From Vespa crabro (Eukaryota > Arthropoda > Insecta > Hymenoptera > Vespidae), in assembly GCF_910589235.1 (NCBI RefSeq), contig NC_060955.1:18994212-19058211 (forward strand): DNA of 64,000 nt, read 5' to 3'. The notes beneath the pieces are model-generated. The model searched no databases and had not been told where the DNA came from. It was given only the letters and a program-made list of their open reading frames with translations. This document shows, piece by piece, positions 26,455 through 39,525 of the stretch; positions within the stretch are counted from its first letter, which is position 1; each line of letters begins with the position of its first letter. The position numbers were made by a program, and so were the translations under genes.

Positions 26455-28688
26455 CAAATGAAAGATAAGACCATCGTGTTTTTTATCTATGAAATTAATT
26501 CCAATTTTGCATTAATAACTAAATTTATATATATATGTTATATAAACGAAAGATTTGTTTTTTATCTATGCAATTATTTTTATATTAATTTTCTTTTCTA
26601 TTTATATATAACATCTGATTACTAGATAAAATATATAATTCTTATAGAGAAAATTTAACTGTATCGATCACATTAATTTTCATTGACATGAATCGATCTC
26701 TTTGCATGACTGGATAAGAGATGCAAAGAAGACGTTGACATGGTCGTCATCGTCATCGTTATCGATCGAAATGATTTCTTCTTCGTATGTCCTAATTATT
26801 GACTTCAATTCATTTACTAAATACAGCAACTCTCTGTTTATTATAGTTCGAGGCATTACTAACGATCGTACGGTTCATCAATCCGATAATGGGACCAATG
26901 AATAAAAACAAAACGAGTAACTGACATAGACTACTTCTCTTAATGGGAATTTACATCTTGTTCAATGATTTCATATTAGTTATTGAAGAAAAGGAAAATA
27001 CAAAAATTATGTACATGATAATAGATATATATGTATATATTTATATATATATATATATATTTCTTGTTGCGATGGACAAATAGTTTCACAATTCGTACAA
27101 AAAGTGAGTAAAATATTCACATAAGGCACTCCGATACTACAAATGGCACATACAATTATTTACAATAAACAGCGTATCAAACTGTCTTTAATAATATGAC
27201 TACGCATCACGTTCATCTAATTTCTAAATATGACAAAATTGGGAATGCTATTTACAATGTTCGAGTAAAATGATTACTACGGTAATGTTAAAAGAAAGAA
27301 AGAAAGAGAAAGAAAAGATGTAAATACTCGAATTTGATCAGTAATTAGGATATTACATAATATCATTGATCCTTTTACTGATCTAACGAGATATAAAACT
27401 ATCTTACAATAATTTTGTTTTTGAGTAAATATTAATAATATTATATCCTTTCGTATATTAATAACCGTTGCCACTCGAGTTCTCGTGGTAACCACCTCAC
27501 TCGTGGCAATTCCTACTTTATCGAGCTGCGATAATGTTCATTTATATTTTTCAATATCTCATCGTTCGATGGAAAGTTAATTCTTAGAACAAAGAATGAA
27601 CAAGACTCGCAAGAATAATATAACGAGTCGCTTCGATGCGAAGGGTTACGCGCTCGTTGTAGCAAAACGGACTCGACTAGTTCACACTCTGATCCTTACC
27701 GACAGTCGGTAAAGGATAAAACACAAATGAAGAAAAATTCTTAATTATCATATATACTGCAACCTACATCGTACATACATACAACATATAAGATTTATCA
27801 TTAAAATTTTTTCAATCACAGATAGAATACATTAGAGATATAAGTAATTTTACGATAATTAGTATCGTCTTAAATCCATTTAAACATTTTACGATTACTT
27901 TCACGATTTCTTATACGAACTTGACAAAGAGAATATTTCTTAAATTAATTATTTTAGTTGGACTAAATCTAAACCGAGAAATTTTTTACTCGAATTTATG
28001 AAATATTAAAATCGATCGTACTACCTTAATTAAAAACAATTCGTAAATTCTACTGTACAGATCTAATATCACTATGATTTCGTCAATGTTCTTCGTGTAA
28101 TTAGGTACGCTCGTATGATTATATACAATCCGCGAGGCACCTTTTTTAGCTGCCTTGAAGAGCACGTGAAGAGATTCTATTGTTGAATCTAATTATAAAA
28201 TAATTATATCAATGTCACTGTAATTTAATTAAGATTTGTAATAAAAACATGACGTCCCTTGTTTTGGAAAATTCGTCAAATAGCGTAGAAATTTGGACGA
28301 TCATTCAGCCGTTGATAATGAAATATAATAAAATAAAAAAAAGATGTCCTTAAGATACGATCAATCAAAAGAACCCTGGGAACGTCATTTAAAGATATAA
28401 TGCGTATGATGTCTTAGAACGTTAATATTAATTACAACTATTCTCTACATGGTCCCTAATTAGGAAGATACTTTAGACAATACCCGTTCACGTAATGCAC
28501 GTTGATCATTATTTAAATTCGGCACTTCGTCATCACGTGTCGGAAATCGACACACCTTTGGCATCGAAACAAAGTAAAATTGATCTCACCTCGATTACAC
28601 AATTTCGTTCTATAAAAACAAAAGGAAATAAAATAGGAGACTAATAAAAAGAAACTAGTCGATAAGATCGAAATTTTTTTTCGTTGTT
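25885..28688. other. Intergenic region between PGG-repeat gene and scratch
   Basis: This holds the presumed promoter of the PGG-repeat gene (just above 25884, where AT-rich TTTAAA-like sequence occurs near 26050) and the 3' side of scratch. TA repeats lie near 26424-26451 and 27040-27060. I see no additional gene. Confidence 0.5.
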
Positions 28689-31600
28689 TCACGCGATCGC
28701 CAAATTGAGTGTCATCGTTGTGGGTCTCGAGAAAGCCGAAGTTCTCGTTGACTCGGAATAATCAAAGGTATTAGAAGGTTTTTTAGCTTCATTGAATCGA
28801 CCCAAGTGTTCTGGATTGGGTGATATCACCGAGGTTCTAATGACCATGCTGGAAACGATCTCAGTGGTTTTAATCTCTTGCGACTTCCCATCAAGTTCTT
28901 TGAAAGGACGCTTAGCTGGTGGTGGAGTAACATTCTCGGTAGCACCAGTGTGTTTGATGATAGCTGAAAATGCTGATGGTGGACAGGTTTGATCATGTTG
29001 AAGACCTAAACGTGGAACGATCACGCTGGTTGGTGAAGCTGTCATACAGGAAGACGTTGTCGTTGTACTCGTCGTGGCCATTGCCGTCGTTGTCGTAGTC
29101 TGCAAGTCGTTCAAAGCATCCAAAGCCGTTGAAACAGGTTCGTTCGTTCTACCGGATGTTATCGATGAGTTAGACGTTATCTTTCGTTCGGTCGATTCGT
29201 TCTTCTCCATGGAGGAGCGATGATGCGCTCGCATACAGGACGATTCTTCGTGTTTATAAAGATAAGACTTTAAAGCAAATGCCTTGCCACATCGAGCACA
29301 CACGTGCGGTTTTGTGTTCGAATGCGTTTGGATATGTGCACGGAGATTTGACTTGTCGGCGAAAGCTTTGTTACAAATTGTACACTTGAACGGTTTCTCA
29401 CCTGTAATCGAAAAAAAAAGAAGAGAGAAGAAAGATTTAGTTCGTTTCTCAATTATGTTCAATTTGAGTAATTTCATTGACCATGTCGTATTGTTGCTTA
29501 CCTGTGTGCGTGCGTATATGTCCTTGAAGCAACCATGGCCTGGAAAAGCACTTGCCACAATAGTGACACTTGCAGCCCTGATTATGAGTCCTAACGTGCA
29601 TACTGAAGGCAGGCATGCTTACATAAACCTTGTCGCAATGTGGACACCTCCTGGCCTTCTTATCACCGAGCGATCTATGTGTTTGCCTATGTCTGGCTAG
29701 ATTGGAGGACGTAGAATATTTTTTTCCACAATCAGGACATTCGTGATCCTCGTTGTCCTCGCTTTTTGCATTTTCTAAATTACTCTGAATAGTTCTACGA
29801 GCTTGTTGAGCGGTAGGATTTGGTGATTCGCTGACATTAGTTGCCTTTGGAGGTGGTTCAATTTTGTTTTCCGTCACGAAGGGAGTTTCTTCCCGGGGAT
29901 GATTTGTCTGATGATGATGATGATTTCTGTGATGATGACGATGATGTGGAGGCGATAGTCTTTTAATCCCAAGCATCTCTCGTTCATTTTCGATACTCTC
30001 GAAAAAGAATCTCGTCCTTTCCAAACTTTGTTCTTCTTCATAGGTATTTCGCCGTTCCTGAAGACGTTGCTGTTGGTGAAGATGATGATGATGGTGATGA
30101 TGATGATGATCCTTCGTTCTGGGCACAACTGCTCTGCTACATTTTTCCGTAGGATCGGTATATCTCGGTGAACTTGATCGTTGATAGATCAAATTGTTAG
30201 GATGAATTAAGGTACCGGCTGCTGCAGCAAGGCTTACTTCCGCAAGTTTCGTAAGATTGTACAATTCTTCCGGACATTCCGAGGAGGTCTCGCTGCCGCA
30301 TTCGCTAGCACCATCGGAAGTAGGCTGAGCACTACCATATTCGGCTAGCCTAACACCTCGTTCAGGACTTTGACCTGTATATAAAAAAGAATAATTTTTT
30401 TTTTTTCTTTATCTTCTCAATATTTTAAGATTATCAAGTTCATGCCTCGTGCGTTCAATGTACTCGAGCATATCGACGGCTTCGCGTCGAAACGTTGAAA
30501 GCTCGAGTGTTAACAATACCAAGTTAGTCTGGCAAACTTCCAATAAGCCTCGAACTCGCATAAATTCCTATCGACATCTCGAAGTTTTCCTGCCTGCTCT
30601 TTTTAACATCACTTAGTACAAAATGGAAGCATCTTAAAAACCTTTTTGACATGAGATAGACGAATCTCGATAATGATAGATTACTTATGTTACTCCTCTT
30701 TTGAAAATAGAAATACATCTCTTGATTTATCGATAGTTAAACTCAACAGGTGGTTCTTTCGTGGCCGAATAAGCTTGAATTAGCTCATGAAGTAAATACC
30801 TTCAGTTAGTTTATTTTAAACGGAAAAAGTGAAAGAAGGAAGAAGATTCTATACGGCTAATTATTTTTTTCATTCTTTCATTTTCTCACTTTACTTCGCG
30901 AGAAACTTCGCTGTTACTATTTCATGAGTTTTATCGCTTCCGGAATAAACAGGGGTTTTTCCACGATTTATATCAACCAAATGGATTCGGTTATGAGCAG
31001 TAAATCCGAGCAGTAAATTCGGGATGATTCGTGAAACACGCAGGCACTTTCGAGAGTTCGCTCGCAGCTCCGTTTTTGGGGAGAACGGAAATAGCGTGCT
31101 TCATTCTCTCTCTCTCTCTCTCTCTTTCTCTCTTTCTCTCTCTTCTTTCTCGCTCATTCCGCGTATTTTCGAGCGCGTATGCGTGTTGCGCTTGTAAAGA
31201 GGGTTTGGAGGGGTTGACGGCATCGCGACGGTATGCGTCGTGCGAGTTTCGTGACGCACCTAGTATCTCCTATTCCTAAATCTCTAAAAAATTTACCGTT
31301 CAATCGTTGTTAACTAAATCTTATTCTCTTGTATCTTTCCTAACGATTTAAACGAAATCTTTAATTTATTAAAATTTAAATAAAGGATTGATCTTGCAAA
31401 AAATGACCCGTTTATTATTATATAAATTTCTTATTATTTAGCTATATAGAGATCATATCAATTCCTTTCAGCGTTCATTATCAAATAAATATAAAAAATC
31501 ATTGATGTTAACGTTTTAACGTCCAACTATCAACCCCCGACATTTAAAAATAAATCTAAGTCATTCGCGAATTATCACGAACTTCAAATATCGATCGCAA

Positions 31601-31725
31601 CGTTTTATTCACGACGTCTTGACGATTTAAGAAACTATAAAAAGATTCGCACCTCCAGCGGAAGTATCGAACTCCTCCTCGACGCCATTGTATCGGCGAT
31701 GAGTGATCAGGAAAGCCCTCGGCAT
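28689..31725 (-). CDS. scrt: Scratch-type SNAG zinc-finger transcriptional repressor
   Basis: Three exons join in frame: 31653-31725, 29502-30374, 28689-29401 (552 residues). The protein begins MPRAFLITHRRYN, a SNAG repressor motif. Five C2H2-type fingers follow: finger 1 at about 235-257 (CPDCGKKYSTSSNLARHRQT), finger 2 at about 268-288 (CPHCDKVYVSMPAFSMHVRT), finger 3 at about 294-313, finger 4 from about 322, and finger 5 near 350 with a C2HC ending (HEESSC). Finger 2 and the KKAR linker separate Scratch from Snail. Between SNAG and the fingers lie two His-rich runs (nine consecutive His; a second HHR/HHHH cluster). The C-terminal 170 residues are low-complexity Ser/Thr-rich. Scratch proteins bind E-box-type sites and repress non-neuronal genes in neurons in flies. 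The last intron (about 100 bp) splits the finger 3-4 linker, and the first intron is about 1.3 kb. The exact upstream UTR is not defined. Confidence 0.93.
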
Positions 31726-32216
31726 TTTCTCCTCCGTGCTATCTTCCTACCTCTTCTTTTCCTCTTATTATTCTTTGTTCTTCTTCGTCTTCTCCCTTTT
31801 CCTCACCACTTGATCTTTCCTCAAAGAATCACACAAACCATGGCATTCTAACTTCGAACGAAGTCTCACATTGAACCAACACACGCGATTTGGTGTCCTC
31901 GAATATTTAAAAGAAAAAAAGAAAAAAAAAGAAAAAAAAGGAAAAAGGAAAATAAAAAGGAAAAAGAAAAAACGAAAGAGAAGATGGGGAATGGGGAAAG
32001 TAATAAAGAGGTAAATCGAAATAAGCGAGTCTCGTGTGCGACACGAAACCCTCGCGTTTTTTACGGGCCAGGGGTGCGTACGCCTCGGCAATTTCGGGCG
32101 CAATAGTTCCTCTGGCTAAGATTCGGAGCTACATATAGGAGCGCAGCCTCCCTCGCTCTTCTCTTCCCTTCCTCATCTACCTCTTTGCCTTCTTCTTCTA
32201 CTACTACCAGCACCAC

Positions 32217-32300
32217 TTCTTCTTCATCTTCTTCTTCTTCTTCTTCTTCTTCTTCTTCTTCTTCTTCTTCGTCTTCGTCTTCGTCTTCTTCTTCTTCTAC
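32217..32300. repeat. TTC/CTT trinucleotide repeat upstream of scratch
   Basis: About 80 bp of TTC repeat with TCG interruptions lies about 500 bp upstream of the scratch start codon. It gives poly-Ser or poly-Glu frames that I do not consider coding. Confidence 0.9.
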
Positions 32301-33565
32301 TTCTTCTCGTTCAGCTGGCAAGTTGCACGCGTTCCCTCCTTCGATCACGAATCTGTGTGTAGGTATGTGTTAGTTTCTATGTATTACGTGTTAAATAGTG
32401 TGCGTTCACGCGTACGGGAATCTCATCGCTTCGAGTGCGGATAATAAACTCTCGCGCGTGCACGTACCTACCGAGAGCTCGGAATATAGAATGGACCAAA
32501 GAAGCTGAGAAGCTTCTCTTCTACCACCTTCTACAAACCACCCTTATCGTTAACCGTTTTATTCATGTAGGCGATCACTTTTTTTTCCAGTGCCTATTAT
32601 TATTGCCGGAATGACCGAAGGTATTATTCATGCAAGATCGTCCAACCTCGTGGAATATTGTCCTTATCCTTTTTTTCCCTCTCTCTTTTTACATTTCTTT
32701 TTTTTTCGTCTCCTTTTTTTCCCTTTTTTTTCTATATCTTTGTTCCGGTGGACGTTCGAGTCATTAAATAGAAGCAAGAGATAATTAATAGCACGCGTGG
32801 GATGGATAAAAATATCGAGGATCGCTCGTTAATGGAAATATGTATTAAAAAGAAAAGGAAAAAATTAAGATCAAATTTTCCTTAAAAATATAAGAATGTG
32901 TCACTAGGTACGTATTCGTAAGACGAAGCTAAAAATGTTTTTAGCTTGAATTGATTCATTTTATGTTGACCATTCCTCTATGATTTAGTCTTTATCTTTT
33001 TGTTTTTTTTTTAATAATTCAGATGAAATTGTCAAATTATCTTTTGTTCTCCTTCATGCTTATGATCCATCATATATAATTATACCACAATTTCTATACA
33101 AAAGTCTTCGATTATTTTACGAGGCGAAAGAATAAATACTATATTTTTCATGAAATTTACGTTGATACGTATAAGTACAGCGTGATTCCTGTTGGCACGG
33201 ATCAATGCATTGCATGGAGACTTGAGAAGGTCGAAGGGTATTCCTTAGAGATCGATATCTCTTCTATGAAGTTATACTATCGTTGTTCTCGGTCATTGAA
33301 ATAGTTCATTATAAAAAAAAGAAAAGTATTAACAGTTCAAAATCAACGAGAAGATAAGAGAGAAAGACGATTTAAAAATTTCGTTATCTCGAGTAACACG
33401 AAGGTCGGCAAGAAAAGGGAGAAAAGGGCCCTTCGACGTTGAATCGACGGCACGCGCTCACGCTCATTAACTGTAACGGACCCAACGTAGAAATAGAAAA
33501 AACAAAAAATTTTTTCCCTTCCTTCGGCTTTTTTAACATCGAAAATTAAGAGAGAAAGAAAAAGA

Positions 33566-33568
<3 letters not shown>

Positions 33569-33613
<45 letters not shown>

Positions 33614-33620
33614 AAGAGAG
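33569..33620. repeat. GA dinucleotide microsatellite
   Basis: Near-pure GA repeat with AAAGA interruptions at the ends. Confidence 0.9.
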
Positions 33621-34106
33621 ATAGTATAACTCGAAAGCAAAAAGTAATGCAAAGCTGGTAGGACGTGATTCATCGAGAAACACACACGGGCTTTTTGCTG
33701 AAGAGAAGAGACGAGTGATACTTCCAGGAGAGGTACGGTCATCGGAGTTGCAAATGTCTCCTCTAATTCCAGGAAACATGTACGTCCGGACCAGAATACA
33801 GGGTTGAAATTTGATCCTTCTGCGTTATACGATTCATTTACAATATTTAATGATAACAAATGATAACAAAAAAAAAGATCATTAGAGACAAATAAAATTG
33901 TATTTATTCGAAAACGTTGTACAAAATGATTTCGATAAAGAGAATAAAAAAAACAATTCGTTGAGACAAATTTGGACATTTGAACATTTTATCAAGAAAA
34001 TGTAACAACGTGTTGCTCTTAGTTTTATGATCGAAAGAGCGAGATAAAAAGATACATCTCGCGCTTGTCTGGCACACTGATCGTGCTTCCGTTCAAAATA
34101 GAACTT

Positions 34107-34161
<55 letters not shown>
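34107..34161. repeat. CT dinucleotide microsatellite
   Basis: Pure CT repeat of about 55 bp. Confidence 0.9.
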
Positions 34162-34164
<3 letters not shown>

Positions 34165-35020
34165 CAATCTCGTTGTGCGTCAAGTGATAGCGAGCAATGC
34201 TTTGGCAAAATGCTGTATTTTCAACGCCACCGATATGCGCCACCACACTTCATCATGTTAAATCGAGCAATTAACATTTAAAAAAATATCCGTACGGTGA
34301 ATCGAACGTGAGCTATCAATGTATGTTTGAAGAAAACTAATCTCGTATACTCCATTTTCTTTTTTGTAATTTTAACAAAATACATTTTCACGAGACGTTA
34401 GTTTGTTTTTTTGCACGTTAGAATTCGGCTTAAGTCGACTCGAGGCAGCTTGGGAGGTAATAAATAAAGCCTAACGTGCAACGTTGAAGATAGAGAGAGA
34501 AAGAGAGAGAAAGAGAGAGATAGAGAGAGAGAAGAAAAATGCTGTTAAGCGCCATTTTGGATAACCATCGAAAACCGGAGATTCGAGTGTAACGAACGAC
34601 AATGTAAATGTTTTCGCGATACAACGGCCGGCTCGTAGTTCTCGAAAGAATGGAGTATGCAAGGAAGGCATCAGGGGGGCTTTTTAGTCGACTATTGAAT
34701 GAATGCCACGCGAGTTAGTCAGCGTCGCGGTGCTAAATTCGGCGGACGCCTGGCGTCGCGCCAGAAGAACCACCCAGCGCACCAACCTGCTTCTCTATCC
34801 TCCATAGCCACCAACGACACGACGAAGAGGACGTAGCCGTTATATCCGTCTACCACCTTCTTCTCGCAGATAGAAACGACGTTCCTTGCTACGCCTTTCT
34901 CGCCAGTCGGACTTAGTTAAAGAGCAATCGACATTCCTTCTTTCATTTTTCTTTTTTTAAAAAGACGATTTGGTCGATAAAATTGTTTCGTTTCATTACA
35001 AACAACTCTAAATGTTTCAT

Positions 35021-35024
<4 letters not shown>

Positions 35025-35070
<46 letters not shown>
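35025..35070. repeat. TA dinucleotide microsatellite
   Basis: TA repeat of about 45 bp followed by CGTATA variants. Confidence 0.9.
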
Positions 35071-36276
35071 GTATAACATACGTATATATACGTATATTAT
35101 AGTGTACGTATGAATCAATAATTATGAAAATAGTTTAAGTTACAATATATATTTATCGTTTCAAAAAATATAGTAGATACGTCTTTTCTTTTTTTATATT
35201 ATACAGTATAAATAAAATTGAATTCTTAGAAAATTTTGTTAGAATTCTTAGAAAAATTTATCTTTACAGATTCCTCATTTATTATTTCGAACGATCGTAT
35301 CATTGTCGAGTGAACAGGTGTCCAAGTAGGATCGACATCGTGATCGAGCACGCGTATCGACGCGTTCGCGCTCGAAAATAAAGTCACGAGTCTCTTCTCT
35401 ACTCTTCTCGTTGACGCAATTCCGAGTCTCTGCCAGGACGGATGCATGAGTGTGTATCGTCATCGTTCGCGCGTGTTTATTATTCGTGTACGCGGCGTGA
35501 TAAGTTTGCATCGCGGTTAACCACGCTCGAGCCTTTTTCTTCCACCTCTCTACGAACCTCTTTTTCTTTTACCTCTTACTCTTCTTCTTCTTCTTCTTCG
35601 CCTTCTTCTACGATGTTTTTCTTCTGGCGAACGACGAGCATCCTACAGGTGCCCGAAGGTGTTCTCGCGGTGGGACGCCAAGCGTAAAGTATTTTCGGCA
35701 AATCTTGGAGAGGCTCCAGGTGTGGAGGAGGAAGTTAAGAAGAGAGATAGAATAATTTTACGGATTGACCACGTGCGTAACAACAAAGAGCATGAGGTTA
35801 GATTAGAAACAAAGTTCTACAAAAACTGATTTTAGATGAATTATATTTCTACTTTTACATTTTTTAGGAATTATCGAGTAATCTACTAAATATATATATA
35901 TATATGATTGTAAGGAAAAATGTCTTATTACACATCTTTTCACTTTCGAAATATTATCGTTTAACAATCTTTCCTTTTTTTCTTTTTATGCTGCATATAT
36001 AAATTTTTTTTTGATACATACATAAATCCTATATTTTCTACAGCACAATTAGTACATATCGTACTCGAATTTTTAGATATGATATCAGGCTTTTTTCCTT
36101 ATAGCCACAGATATGGAAATAAAGATATATAATTTCGACTTATAGGAAAATTTAAAATATTAACGTACATGTGCGTGCGGGTGTATGTGTGTGTATTAGT
36201 AATAAAAAGGAAAATACATGTTTTATTTTAACGAGATACGATGAAATAAAATAAAAAGTTACGATTATTTAAGAGT

Positions 36277-36308
<32 letters not shown>

Positions 36309-37525
36309 CTATGAGTTGGTAATTCTCGTATCCACGCGTTATAAATGCTATAAATAAAATTAAGTAAAGCCGGAAGGCACGAGCTCGTCTAAGTACTTCA
36401 GCTCTCAAAGAAAGCCGCAGAAGAAGAGGAGAAAAAAGGAGAGAAAAAGAAAAAGAAAAAGAGAGAGAGAGAGAGAGATTAGGTACGAAGAAATAGTTCT
36501 TAGGGAAAATATTAGGTTGAGAGAAGTTTAATTTTTTGTTAACCAAACGACGAAGGACAAGTCATTAAGAATGATCCTCCTAGAATGAAGGACGAATTTG
36601 GGGATAGGGAGAACGAGTAATGTCTAGAGCATTACATAGTGTACGTAAACAATCCGGAAACGCCTGCTTCCCTCCTATGATAAATCAACACTCGTCGTAT
36701 GAGAGCTTAAAGATTACTCCCTTTTTCGACGAACGTGTCAACCACCACCATCACTATCATCTCTAGCTTTTGAACTCTCCTTCTGTTCCTCAACGAGAGA
36801 AGTGGAAAAAGCACGCAATTGCTGTTTAAAAGGTTCGTGGGTGGGTCGCTTTTCAAACGGGAGAAATCAAGAAAGAAAGATCGTAAAGAGAAAAAGAGAA
36901 AAAGAGAGAAAGACAGACAGACATACAGAAAGAAAGAAAGAGAGAGAAAGAGAAAGAGAAAAAGAGAGAATGAGAAAGAGAGAAAGAGAGAGAGAGAAGT
37001 TGGTCTCGGCATGGGGTTGTCGAGCTATTTTCAGGCCGGTGGCTCGATGCAGCTGTCGCGTTCTCCGGGTAAACCACCTCTCTCTCCTATTCCACGGTCA
37101 TCCGCGAGTTGTGAGAGGTAAGACAGGAAAGATTAGAAGTTAGAGATCCCGAGCTTTACCATCCTCTTAGTTTGTCGACTAGGTGGAAAAGCCGCCTAGG
37201 TGGCCTTCCATTCCTCCTTTTTCTTCGTCTTCTTCATGAGAATACTGTAAGACCTGTCCGGCGTTACTTCGTTAGCAAAATATGTATGTTTGATGTCTTG
37301 CCAAACGTACCAGGCGACGTTTCACCTTTCTACTAACACGTTTGTGTTTCATATTTCATAGAATATCTAATATTTCTTCACGTTCGAAGATAGAACTTTC
37401 TATCGGTTTTTTTTTTTTAATTTTTACAATACTTGTATTATATATATAAAATATGTAATCATTTTTTATACTTATCAATGGAAAAATGAAATTATAAATA
37501 GGTATATAAAAATATCATATTATAT

Positions 37526-37527
<2 letters not shown>

Positions 37528-37571
<44 letters not shown>
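37528..37571. repeat. TA dinucleotide microsatellite
   Basis: Pure TA repeat of about 40 bp in a longer TA-rich stretch. Confidence 0.85.
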
Positions 37572-37577
<6 letters not shown>

Positions 37578-37988
37578 TATATAAAAGAATAAAAAGGAAA
37601 GACGGCGAGACGATAGGACGAATTTGATTCCCTCCAGCCGTAGTCTCCGACCAAGGTTCGTTCTCTGGAAGATGAAAGACGAAAACGTGGAAGACGAAGA
37701 AAAGGGAGAAATTTTGGTCGCGTGCCAGCACAAATTTTCAGCCGTTTACGTGTACTTTCGCGCCTAGGGCTCCGTCGAGTGCAATGACACTAGAGAAACT
37801 GATTCTTACTATTTCCTTTAGACAATGAACATGATGAATCATTAAGAAACATAGACAATATCCTGTTGTAACATTTAAACAAGCATATCAATCGTTTGGA
37901 TTTATTACAAAAATTTTTTATGAAGTTTCATTCGTGATTAATTTTTATGAATAGTTTGAATAGATCTTAATCTTAAAAAATTCGAGCG

Positions 37989-37990
37989 AG

Positions 37991-38036
<46 letters not shown>

Positions 38037-38041
38037 TATAT
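37989..38041. repeat. TA dinucleotide microsatellite
   Basis: TA repeat with a single TG interruption, followed by a GA/A-rich patch. Confidence 0.85.
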
Positions 38042-38402
38042 AAAGAAAAGAAAGAAAGAAAAAAAGAGAAAAAAAATAAGAAATTAACTGACAAGGCTAG
38101 GGAGGGAAAACGACGACCGGAACGATTCTTAATTTAGTTCTGGGTGCAAAAGGTTAACGGGGAGAGGGGACGTATGTAAGTATGTATGTGTGTATGTGGT
38201 ACATAGAAGTGGGAGAACACCGTCATAGAGTACGTTGGCTCGTGTTGGAAGGAATGTCTTCAGGGATAAAGGGAGACAGTTCCTTCCGGAGAGACAGCGA
38301 GCGGCAGCCTGTTTCGGACCCTCGAATCTACCCCCACCATTCTTGGCACACCACCCTTTGCATTGCTTTTTTTATGTCTCGTCGTACAGCCACTTGCCCC
38401 TC

Positions 38403-38661
38403 CCCACTACTACCCTTCTTCAAATCATCATATGAAATACAAAGGAAGATAATTTCGACCGAGAATTAATCGATCATTCGATGTAATAATATTAGAATCG
38501 AACAAATTCATGTCTTAAAAAAAATCCCTACATCCCATTATCTCACACTACCAACTTTCTAACCATCATATAAGATACAAAGAAAATTGATATCGATCAG
38601 GAATTTATCGATCATTCGATGTAATAACATTAGCAGATCGACATATGTTTTTAAAAAAATC
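38403..38661. repeat. Diverged local tandem duplication (period about 140 bp)
   Basis: Two copies of about 120 bp (about 38403-38526 and 38542-38661) match through CATCATAT, GATACAAAG-like sequence, then ATCGATCATTCGATGTAATA (identical in both), and end with TTAAAAAAAATC-like sequence. It has no coding frame and looks like an old local duplication. Confidence 0.65.
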
Positions 38662-38677
38662 AATGAAAAGAGTATAT

Positions 38678-38689
<12 letters not shown>

Positions 38690-38731
<42 letters not shown>
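38690..38731. repeat. TA dinucleotide microsatellite
   Basis: TA repeat starting with CATA units, immediately right of the tandem duplication. Confidence 0.9.
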
Positions 38732-38735
<4 letters not shown>

Positions 38736-38826
38736 TAAGACATAAATTGTATTAAAATGCATTTCCTTTCATTTTGATTTCATATCTTCAATAAATAGAT
38801 TTCAAGATGATATTACTTCATATATA

Positions 38827-39100
38827 CAAGAGTCGGCATATGTCAGTTTACTGTTGCTATCTATAGCAACGGTGACGGAGTTCTACAAATAACAATTTTT
38901 CAACAATATTTCAGTCCCAAATTGTATGATAGAATTTGTAAAACTATATGAAATAGATATATTCAGTGTATCGAAAGCGATGACATTCACATCGAACATC
39001 TATCATAACAGATAAATTAATTATATATATATATTTTTGTATTTCAGATAAAGTACAATAATTTGTATTTTCGATAAAACTGACTATTACCGACTCCCTG
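38827..39100. mobile_element. Probable non-autonomous DNA transposon (MITE) with TA flanks
   Basis: A 274-bp segment starts CAAGAGTCGG and ends, read on the minus strand, CAGGGAGTCGG. Both ends continue with five differing bases and then GTCAGTTT, so the terminal inverted repeat is about 24 bp with a few mismatches and one indel. A TA dinucleotide stands directly outside each end, as expected for Tc1/mariner-type target duplication. There is no transposase frame inside. An internal perfect inverted repeat (GTTGCTAT, two-base gap, ATAGCAAC) lies near the left end. Superfamily is inferred from the TA flanks and end sequence only. Confidence 0.6.
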
Positions 39101-39460
39101 TATATTTTTTATAGACTTAATAATTTCCATTACATAGCGTTTGACACGTTAAAGAATCTGAAAAAAATCGCTAAAAGAGTAATAACGAAATATCACCGGA
39201 ACAAAGAAAGTAGTACAATTCAAATGATGAATTTTGAGCAAGAATCGGAATAAGAAACGATCCGGCTTTGCAGGTGGCAAGTAAGCATGCAAATCTAAAG
39301 GAGGCCACGCACACGAGCACGTGCTCGCATTTTGCGAAACCTTTTCAAAGGCGGAGGCGATCAGCTGGCGATCTTCTATCTCTCTCTTTCTTTATCCACC
39401 CTCTCCCGTTGAACAAGAAAAGAGAAACATAAAAAACGATAAAAGTGAAGGGAGCTCCCG

Positions 39461-39512
<52 letters not shown>
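39461..39512. repeat. CT dinucleotide microsatellite
   Basis: Pure CT repeat followed by TTTC repeats. Confidence 0.9.

Positions 39513-39525
<13 letters not shown>

Noticed and set aside
32061..32348. Poly-Glu (minus) and poly-Ser (plus) frames upstream of scratch
   Set aside because: They are translation of the TTC repeat; the frame does not connect in phase to the SNAG exon.
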